Shown here in pieces: positions 62,846 through 64,000 of a stretch of 64,000 nucleotides of DNA (its first letter is position 1; each line of letters opens with the position of its first letter). The notes beneath the pieces were generated by a model. The model saw nothing but the letters and a program-made list of their open reading frames with translations, was not told where the DNA came from and did no database searches. Origin of the DNA: Phlebiopsis flavidoalba (Eukaryota > Basidiomycota > Agaricomycetes > Polyporales > Phanerochaetaceae); contig JAOCPU010000038.1 of the NCBI GenBank assembly GCA_035772785.1, forward strand, positions 62,001-126,000, read 5' to 3'. Position numbers and translations under genes: made by a program.

Positions 62846-63991
62846 CTAAGCCTCAGTAGACTGTTGCTTCTCCAGGGCCTTCGCGCGGGTGTACGCATCG
62901 TGATATACCTGTGCATGTAAATGGTCGCGTCAATTCATATGTTGAGCACCTACGGACTGCTCACCTGTTTCTCATGATCGGGCAGCGTGCGCCACTTGGC
63001 TGCCAGCGGCAGCTTTGGAGCATTTCTTTGCCGCCGTGTCCTCCTTCTACGTTGTGAGTGGTTGAGAAGGCCTTGACGAATCTATACAGATACTGAGCGT
63101 GGGTACGGGAAGAATAATACGGTGTGTACAGACCTGACATATCCCGGCAAGACGTAACCCGGCTTGTGGTACGTGCCGCGGCGGCAAAAGTAATCTTCTT
63201 TCTTGCCTGCTGCAGACCGCCGCTTGTTGATCTCCTTCTGAATCTCAGTCGGGGAGGTGAGCCGCCATTCGTCCAGACGTTGTTTGGCAGCTCGCGAACT
63301 CATGCCTTAGACAGATCGCGGTAACGCTATTGGGCGCCAAAGCTTGAGAACGGAGCCACAGCATACGATGACATGTCAAGGGAGACGCACCATGCTTGTC
63401 GAGATCTCGTGCTGACATGGCTCTCCAACGTTCCGACGCAGCTGCCCATGATCGTTTTGGCGAGTCTTGGAGCGTCACACCGGCTCTGTCCTGGGAAACG
63501 AGCCAACCCAGAACTCTGCCTGGACAAAAAATATGACGAAAGAGGTCCTGCCGTTCTTTGGGCTTTGCGTGGGCCTTGCCAATGGGGCACACTTCTGTGG
63601 ACCAAATCATTTCGTTTTAAGTAAACTGTGCAGAACACAATGAATAGTATAGTGCCACACTACTGGCATCCTTCTTCTTCACCCACCTTGCGTGGTTTCG
63701 CTGCCTTGAACGGCGCTTCTTTGCAGGTTTCTTCTTCGCAGCGGTACGCGCCTTCGAGGCTGGTTTCTTAGTAACCTTTCTTCTCAGCCACTGTCTCGGT
63801 AGTGTGCTCCTCGCTCGTCGCCGTCTTCGTCGCCGCCTTTGGGAAAGCGACCAGCGGGCTCGAGTTGAATGCGCGCGTCGCAACCGGGCGCTAAGGACAA
63901 CTGGAGCTGCACGCTGACCGCAAGACAAGCGAGCCAGAGACGAGCACGCTTGGCAGCCTTAAAGCTGCTCGCTGGCAATTGCAGAAAACAT
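62846..63991 (-). CDS. Mitochondrial HMG-box protein with two HMG boxes (TFAM/Abf2-like)
   Basis: It starts MFSAIAS at 63,991, near the window edge. The N-terminus APVVLSAR, then HSTRARW, is Arg/Ser-rich like a mitochondrial presequence. A basic region KKVTKKPASKARTAAKKKPA follows (about 63,780-63,720). The first HMG box has KNGRTSFVIFFVQAEFW, then WAAASERWRAMSA (about 63,440-63,400). The second box has WRLTSPTEIQKEINKRRSAA (about 63,265-63,205), then AKWRTLPDHEKQ (about 63,000-62,965). A GT-AG intron (about 62,911-62,965) joins VYHDAYTRAKALEKQQ, ending in a stop at 62,846. Two HMG boxes after a transit peptide are the architecture of mitochondrial DNA-packaging proteins; the role is inferred from that. 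At least three frame changes (including near 63,975 and 63,830) break the reading. Confidence 0.65.
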
Positions 63992-64000
63992 AGCGAGAAT

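Overview
The window looks like nuclear DNA of a filamentous basidiomycete (Agaricomycete mushroom). Genes carry many 50-90 base GT-AG introns. The recognisable families are fungal: a five-domain AROM protein, a ferric reductase, a two-box mitochondrial HMG protein, HET and MYND proteins, GH128, and F-box proteins of a 'WDWKTG' type that I associate with mushroom genomes. Species cannot be named from the sequence.

Layout. Bases 1-32,500 are gene-poor and repeat-rich. They hold three direct copies of a 4.3-4.4 kb dispersed repeat (about 3,646-7,986; 16,497-20,812; 23,555-28,002). Three broken or frameshifted F-box genes of one family lie around them (1-1,735 plus; 13,801-15,620 minus; 28,560-30,398 minus). 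Also present are a GH128 remnant abutting the first repeat, a codon-phased minisatellite (9,690-10,365), a second minisatellite (12,197-12,412) and G-rich sequence (21,385-21,735). Bases 32,500-50,600 are gene-rich: a MYND zinc-finger gene, ARO1 (AROM), two tandem F-box paralogues of a second family, a ferric reductase and a tRNA-Ile. Bases 50,600-64,000 hold a fold-back element, a HET-domain gene, an intact hemerythrin-like gene, two paralogous cysteine-rich secreted-protein genes about 4.2 kb apart, and a mitochondrial HMG-box gene at the right edge.

How the genes relate. There is no operon-like organisation; most genes have ordinary housekeeping or accessory roles. The AROM protein performs five central steps of aromatic amino-acid synthesis. 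The ferric reductase would serve iron uptake at the plasma membrane. The HMG protein would package mitochondrial DNA. The F-box, HET, MYND and secreted cysteine-rich genes belong to the fast-evolving accessory set.

Caution. Nearly every long gene, including the essential AROM gene, is split by single-base frame changes. In the two secreted-protein genes these fall at homopolymer runs (TTT to TTTT, AA to AAA, GGG to GGGG). I read this mainly as indel error in the draft sequence, though some F-box, GH128 and repeat copies are probably truly decayed. Exon coordinates are hand-derived; outside the hemerythrin gene, the secreted-protein pair and the tRNA they are approximate.
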